Below, in pieces: positions 60,011 through 64,000 of a stretch of 64,000 nt of DNA. The notes beneath the pieces are model-generated. The model was not told where the DNA came from. It worked only from the letters and a program-made list of their open reading frames with translations, and did not search any database. The number at the start of each line of letters is the position of its first letter. Position 1 is the stretch's first letter. A program made the translations under genes and the position numbers. Source of the DNA: Pseudomonas xionganensis (GTDB lineage: Bacteria; Pseudomonadota; Gammaproteobacteria; Pseudomonadales; Pseudomonadaceae); NCBI RefSeq assembly GCF_009763245.1, contig NZ_WKJZ01000001.1:434001-498000 (forward strand). Direction: 5' to 3'.

Positions 60011-61615
60011 ATGCAGGATTACAGCGACAAGCGCTTTCTGGTGGTCGACGACTTTTCCGATTTCCGCAGCTCGGTCAAGGCCATGCTCTGGGACATGGGC
60101 GGCAAGGATGTGGACATGGCCGACCGTGGCGAAGACACCCTGCAGATGTGCCGCAACAAGCGCTACGACATCATCCTCCACGACTACAACCTGGGCAGCG
60201 GCAAGAATGGCCAGCAGGTGCTGGAAGAATTGATGGTCGGCAAGCTGATCAGCCACCAGTGCATCTTTGTCATGGTCACCGCCGAGAGCAGCCAGGCCAT
60301 GGTCCTGAGCGCCCTGGAGCACGAACCGGACGCCTACCTGACCAAGCCCTTCAACCGCGCCAGCCTGGCTCAGCGCCTGGACAAGCTGGTGGAACGCAAG
60401 CAGGTGCTCAAGCCCATTCTCCAGGCCCTGGACAAGCAGGACGCCGCCGCGGTGCTGGCCGCCTGCGAGGATATTGCCCGTCAGGACAAACGCTATGCGC
60501 CGCTGTGTCTGCGGCACAAGGCCAATGCCCTGCGCGACCTGGGCCGCCATGAGGAACTGGAGCGCCTGCTTAGCGCTGTGCTGGCCGAGCGGCCGCTGCC
60601 CTGGGCCTACGTGCTGCTCGGTCAGCTGCTGCACAAGCGCGGTGATCTGAGCCGCGCCCAGGCCACCTTCGAGCAGGGCCTGCAGACCTTCCCGATGATG
60701 CCGGCGCTGTATGACGGCCTGGCCGCCGTGCTGCTGGCCCAGGGCGACAGCCAGCGCGCCCAGCAGGCCCTGGAAGATGCGCTGAAGCTCTCGCCCCTGG
60801 CCATTCGCCGGCAGATGCAGCTGGGCAAACTGGCCATGGACAACCAGGATTTCGACATTGCCAGCAAGGCCTATCGCCAGGCCGTGGACATGGGCCGCAC
60901 CTCGCGCTTCAAGAGCCCGGAAAACTACCTGGGTCTGGCTCAGGCCCTGACCCAGCAGGCAGGTGACGCAACCCTGGACAAGCGCGTGCAGGTCGAGATC
61001 AACCAGGCCCTGGGGGAAATGGACAAGAGCTATAGCGGCGACCCGGCCCTGCAGGTGCGCTCGCGCCTGACCCTGGCCGCCAGCCTGAAGAAGTCCGGCG
61101 ACCCGGCCCGCGCCGCCAAACTCACCGAGGAGGCGGTCAAGGCCATGGCCGAACTGCCCGAGCTGTTCGCCGCCGACACCGCCCTGCAGGTGGCCGGCCA
61201 GCTGCGTGACCTGGGCCAGGCTGCGGCCAGCGACCAGCTGCTGAAGACCTGTGTGGAGGTGTATGGCGACGACCCGGCGGTGATGCAGGGCGTGGCCAAG
61301 CAGACCAGCGACGCCGGCATTCTCAGTGGCGGCAAGGAGGCGGTGGAGCTCAATCGCCAGGGCGTGCGCTGCTACCAGCAGAAGCAGTTCGACGAGGCCC
61401 TCAAGCTGTTCCGTCAGGCCCTGGCCCTGCAGCCGAAGAACATCAGTATCGCCCTCAACACTGCCCAGTCGTTGCTGCGTCAGGGCGGTGAAAAGCCCCC
61501 TGCCGAGCTGCTGGAAGAATGCCGTGCCTGCCTGGAGGCGGTGCGCATGATGCCGGCCAGCGACCCCCGCCACGAGCGCTATCAGCAACTGCGGCGCAAG
61601 GCCTTCGGTCAATGA
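60011..61615 (+). CDS. Response regulator with C-terminal TPR-like repeats
   Basis: A 534-residue protein. The N-terminal receiver domain (1-125) has FLVVDDFSDFR and phosphoacceptor Asp58 in DIILHDYNLG, with the conserved Thr/Lys (MVTAES, LTKPFN). The remaining about 400 residues are helical repeats of TPR type (for example AQATFEQGLQTFPMMPALYD; RCYQQKQFDEALKLFRQALA). No DNA-binding domain exists, so output is by protein contact. ATG 60011 is preferred to the frame open to 59984. Its stop overlaps the kinase gene (ATGA). Confidence 0.9.
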   Translation: MQDYSDKRFLVVDDFSDFRSSVKAMLWDMGGKDVDMADRGEDTLQMCRNKRYDIILHDYNLGSGKNGQQVLEELMVGKLISHQCIFVMVTAESSQAMVLSALEHEPDAYLTKPFNRASLAQRLDKLVERKQVLKPILQALDKQDAAAVLAACEDIARQDKRYAPLCLRHKANALRDLGRHEELERLLSAVLAERPLPWAYVLLGQLLHKRGDLSRAQATFEQGLQTFPMMPALYDGLAAVLLAQGDSQRAQQALEDALKLSPLAIRRQMQLGKLAMDNQDFDIASKAYRQAVDMGRTSRFKSPENYLGLAQALTQQAGDATLDKRVQVEINQALGEMDKSYSGDPALQVRSRLTLAASLKKSGDPARAAKLTEEAVKAMAELPELFAADTALQVAGQLRDLGQAAASDQLLKTCVEVYGDDPAVMQGVAKQTSDAGILSGGKEAVELNRQGVRCYQQKQFDEALKLFRQALALQPKNISIALNTAQSLLRQGGEKPPAELLEECRACLEAVRMMPASDPRHERYQQLRRKAFGQ

Positions 61616-62304
61616 GCGAGCAGCCCGACGGCCTGGATATCGCCACGGTGATCGCCTCCACCGTGCACGATATGAAGAACTCCCTGGCCCTGCTCACCCA
61701 GAGCCATGCCCAGTGGCAGGCGCAGCTGCCGGCCGAGCTGCGCCAGGGGCGCGAGCAGGGCATCATCGACTACGAATTCGCCCGTCTCAACGGCATGCTG
61801 GTGCAGTTGCTCGGCCTGTACAAACTGGGGGCCAACCAGCTGCCGCTGCACCCGGCCTACCACGAGCTGGAAGACTTTATCGAAGCCCAGCTGGCGCGCC
61901 ATCAGGAGGTACTGCAAAGCCGCCAGATCGAAGCCCGCTGCGAGGTGGACAGCTTCGATTTGATGGGCTTTTTCGATCAGGAACTGCTCGGCTCGGTGGT
62001 GGCCAATATCATCAATAACTCCATCCGCTACGCCCGCAGCCAGTTGCTGGTGAGTGCCTGGCAGGAAGGCGAGTTTCTGGTGCTGAGCATCTGCGATGAT
62101 GGCCAGGGTTACCCGCCGAGCATGATCGAACAGCAGTCCAGCTACGTCCTTGGCCTCAACCAGAGCAGCGGCAGCACCGGCCTGGGCCTGTACTTCGCCG
62201 GCCGCATCGCCGCCTTGCACCAGCGCCAGGGCCTGCAGGGGCGCATCGAGCTGGCCAACGGCGGGCCCCTGGGTGGCGGGGTGTTTCGGATTTACCTGCC
62301 GTAG
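61612..62304 (+). CDS. Minimal sensor-type histidine kinase
   Basis: A 230-residue cytoplasmic kinase with no sensor or membrane segment. His19 in STVHDMKNSLALL is the phosphoacceptor of a short dimerisation domain, and the ATPase domain has ANIINNSIRYA (N box), CDDGQGYP and GSTGLGLYFAGRIA. It overlaps the TPR response regulator by four bases, so the pair is co-translated and presumably signals together. Input unknown. Confidence 0.88.
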   Translation: MSEQPDGLDIATVIASTVHDMKNSLALLTQSHAQWQAQLPAELRQGREQGIIDYEFARLNGMLVQLLGLYKLGANQLPLHPAYHELEDFIEAQLARHQEVLQSRQIEARCEVDSFDLMGFFDQELLGSVVANIINNSIRYARSQLLVSAWQEGEFLVLSICDDGQGYPPSMIEQQSSYVLGLNQSSGSTGLGLYFAGRIAALHQRQGLQGRIELANGGPLGGGVFRIYLP

Positions 62305-62350
62305 GGTTGTTGGGCTTCTGCGTTGTCGCTCATTATTTATTCGAGATCTC

Positions 62351-62588
62351 GCGAGCTAGAGTCCTGCAAGGGGCTAACAGCCTCCGGCTGGTCAAAACAG
62401 GCGAGAAACGCAGCGCAGCGTAGTAACAGCCAGCGGCTGGCCCGCAGGGTGAGCGCAGCGAATCAAGCGGAGTGTACTTTTGTACATGAGCATTACTCGT
62501 TTCACTCGCCCTTCGGGTCGCGCTGAGGCGCGTTAGCCGCAAGCGGCTTTCCGAGCCTGTTTTTAACGCCGCAGGGCCGACGCGCAGC
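62351..62588 (+). repeat. Structured intergenic element, copy 2
   Basis: Second copy of the element at 59076-59180, longer by an insertion of further hairpins. It has GCGAGCTAGA, GCAAGG, an outer stem AAAACAGGC (62394-62402) / GCCTGTTTT (62555-62563), GCGGAGTGTAC, inner hairpin TGTAC-TTTT-GTACA (62473-62486), ATGAGCA, hairpin AGCCGC-AA-GCGGCT (62535-62548) and CGACGCGCAGC. It fills most of the 299-base gap between the kinase gene and the SMI1-like gene. Confidence 0.75.
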
Positions 62589-62603
62589 AGATCGTATAGG
62601 TTC

Positions 62604-63014
62604 TCAGCTTTCCAGCCATATATCCCGGCACCAGTGCCAGACGCTTTCCCAGCTTTCGTCCTCGTTGATCTCGCCGGTTTCCGCTTCCCACAGCAGTACG
62701 GTGCCGTCTTCTTCCACCACGTAGTAGTTGCCATGGTCTTCGCACAGCGGCACTAGGTAGCGCGGTACGCCCAGGTCCCAGGCGGTGGCGGCGACTTCCG
62801 GCAGGTAGGTGTGCGATTGCGGGTCGCTGGCGGTGACCGGTTCCAGGCGACCGTAGACCACGTCACTGACGGTGAGCAGGTATTCGCGCAGGGCGAAGGG
62901 GAGGTGAATCAGGATCTGCTCCTGGACTTCCACCAGGGTTTCCTCCTCCGGCAGTTCCAGGGGCACCGGTACCGGTTCGTTGAGTTCGCGCAATTGTTCG
63001 ATGACTTCTTCCAT
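62604..63014 (-). CDS. SMI1/KNR4 (SUKH) family protein
   Basis: A 136-residue acidic protein. The core fits the SUKH fold: LPFALREYLLTVSDVVYGRL, ATAWDLGVPRYLVPLCEDHG, NYYVVEEDGTVLLWEAETGE. SUKH proteins are often immunity proteins to polymorphic toxins, but no toxin gene is nearby, and single housekeeping copies exist in pseudomonads. The start ATG 63014 follows GAGGCCGCCCA. Role unknown. Confidence 0.82.
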   Translation of the reverse strand: MEEVIEQLRELNEPVPVPLELPEEETLVEVQEQILIHLPFALREYLLTVSDVVYGRLEPVTASDPQSHTYLPEVAATAWDLGVPRYLVPLCEDHGNYYVVEEDGTVLLWEAETGEINEDESWESVWHWCRDIWLES

Positions 63015-63146
63015 TGGGCGGCCTCGCGTATGCAGTGGATGATGGGGGCGTCTTATACCCTAGCTGGCGGCGGGCAAAAAGCAGGCACAGTGCTATTGTG
63101 CTGGGTATAAGGCGCCATTTTTCACACGCCAGAAAACGGTTCGATT

Positions 63147-63704
63147 ATGTCCAGTACTGCTCCGAAGGACTCCGACAGCCCGCCCAGCGAGGACGAGCGC
63201 CTGCAGCTGCTGACAGCCGCAGGGCGGCGTAACCGCCTGTTTATCCTGGCCCTGGCCGGGGTACTGGGCAGCCTGATGCTGCTCTCGGTGGGCTTTAACT
63301 TCTACGCCCTGCTCAGTGCCGGTGACGAACCGCGTATCGCGGCGCTGGAGCAGCAGGTGGTGAAGCTGCGGGCGCAGCTGGCCACCCAGCAGGAGGCGCT
63401 CAAGCATCAGGAGGACCTGTTTGCCAGTCAGCAGGCCAATCAACTGACCGGCCTGTTCGCGCGCGCCGAAAACCCCGACAGCATCACCGAGGTCAGTCAG
63501 GTGCTGCAGGCCCAGGAAGAAGACTTTCAACGGGTGCTGCAGGGCCTGAAGAGCGGCATGGCCGATCTGGCCAATATGCTGCCGGGTTCGCGCAGCTGGC
63601 TGAATCTGTACAACGAGCCGCTGGACCGCGCCCTGCTCAACAGCCGCAAGCGCCGCGAGGCGATCCAGGCCTGGGGCGACAAGGCCGTCGGGGCACAGCC
63701 CTGA
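63147..63704 (+). CDS. Membrane-anchored coiled-coil protein of unknown function
   Basis: A 185-residue protein: acidic N-terminal tail, one membrane helix (about 31-54, LFILALAGVLGSLMLLSVGF), then a coiled coil (about 63-95; EPRIAALEQQVVKLRAQLAT) and a helical C-terminus. Not recognised. ATG 63147 lies in a short gap divergent from the SMI1-like gene. Confidence 0.78.
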   Translation: MSSTAPKDSDSPPSEDERLQLLTAAGRRNRLFILALAGVLGSLMLLSVGFNFYALLSAGDEPRIAALEQQVVKLRAQLATQQEALKHQEDLFASQQANQLTGLFARAENPDSITEVSQVLQAQEEDFQRVLQGLKSGMADLANMLPGSRSWLNLYNEPLDRALLNSRKRREAIQAWGDKAVGAQP

Positions 63705-64000
63705 TCAACCGGCGCGGGCCATCAGGCGCGCATCCAGCAGGGCGTGGTGAGGAATCTGCGCCTCGTCCAGATCGCTGAGCAGGTCCGCCTGTTCGCGGCA
63801 GCCCAGCACATTCGCCGGCAAACCCGCAGGGCCCAGCAGCTCCAGCAGCAGGGGCCCGTCCCAGGCCAGGGCATCGCTGACGATTTCCAAGTCACCCCTA
63901 TTGGCCAGAAAGGCCTGCAGCGCGCGCCTGGCCGCTTCCTGGCTCTGGCCATGGCATGACAGGTCCAGCTGCGGCAGCACCACCTCGACAACAAAGTCGC
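63705..64000 (-). CDS. 3'-5' exoribonuclease, Rv2179c-like, C-terminal part (partial)
   Basis: The frame is open to the right edge, so the start is outside the window. The visible 98 residues begin DFVVEVVLPQLD and include VSDALAWDGPLLLELL and the Exo III motif HHALLDARLMARAG near the end, matching DEDDh exoribonucleases of the Rv2179c type. Its stop is adjacent to the stop of the convergent membrane protein gene. Confidence 0.8.
   Translation of the reverse strand, partial: DFVVEVVLPQLDLSCHGQSQEAARRALQAFLANRGDLEIVSDALAWDGPLLLELLGPAGLPANVLGCREQADLLSDLDEAQIPHHALLDARLMARAG

Noticed and set aside
62333-62734. A 133-codon minus-strand frame over the structured element
   Set aside because: It spans the repeat and runs into the SMI1-like gene in another frame; hairpin DNA rather than protein-coding.
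62604-63014. Toxin-immunity locus around the SMI1/KNR4 gene
   Set aside because: No polymorphic toxin, Rhs or contact-dependent inhibition gene is present nearby.

Overview
The window is high-GC DNA whose gene content and order fit a Pseudomonas-type gammaproteobacterium, close to its replication origin. It starts in the 3' end of parB, followed by the F1Fo ATP synthase operon, glmU, a GlmR-like DeoR regulator and glmS. The ATP synthase, GlmU and GlmS proteins read as typical Pseudomonas proteins, apart from a short, divergent c subunit.

Layout: (1) 1-11754 is core genome: parB end, atpIBEFHAGDC, glmU, glmR-like, glmS and the attTn7 position. (2) 11766-17040 holds a small unknown protein, a YoaK-like membrane protein and an RND efflux pump with its lipoprotein adaptor. 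(3) 17219-24475 is a DctB/DctD-like two-component system followed by a TAXI-type TRAP transporter; a sigma-54 promoter with two upstream activator sites is visible before the transporter. (4) 24621-27832 contains a DUF3617 protein, a periplasmic binding protein and a BCCT transporter. (5) 27892-31878 is a LysR regulator divergent from an AT-richer cluster (MFS, AhpD-like, small membrane protein, SCO-like) that looks acquired. (6) 31839-39011 holds a DnaQ-like exonuclease with a CBS/DUF294 signalling protein, LemA and DUF2207 proteins, an LPS-kinase-like gene of different composition, and a GNAT.

(7) 39051-49242 is the most striking part: a zinc-scarcity island. A single 15-bp Zur-like palindrome (46908-46922) lies between two divergent operons. 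The leftward one encodes FolE2, a zinc-type ABC importer (ATPase, permease, binding protein), HisI2, a YidD paralogue, PyrC2, ThrRS2 and QueD2. The rightward one encodes DksA2, a COG0523 GTPase (ZigA-like) and a DUF1826 protein. Together they would import zinc, deliver it, and supply substitutes or extra copies of zinc-dependent enzymes.

(8) 49418-53422 has an orphan PAS histidine kinase, a secreted Cys-rich protein, a second COG0523 GTPase and an alpha/beta hydrolase. (9) 53442-59926 includes a thioesterase, two SDRs, a gamma-glutamylpolyamine-synthetase-like enzyme, a class III aminotransferase and a GntR regulator, with two identical TGTGATCACA operators in the divergent promoter. (10) 60011-64000 has a response regulator with TPR-like repeats, a minimal histidine kinase, a SMI1/KNR4-like protein, a membrane/coiled-coil protein and the end of a 3'-5' exoribonuclease.

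Two repeat families are interspersed. One is a GTAGGGTGG...CCACCCTAC inverted repeat family at eight places. The other is a structured element present in two diverged copies whose stems show compensatory changes. No tRNA, rRNA, CRISPR array, insertion sequence or prophage was recognised.
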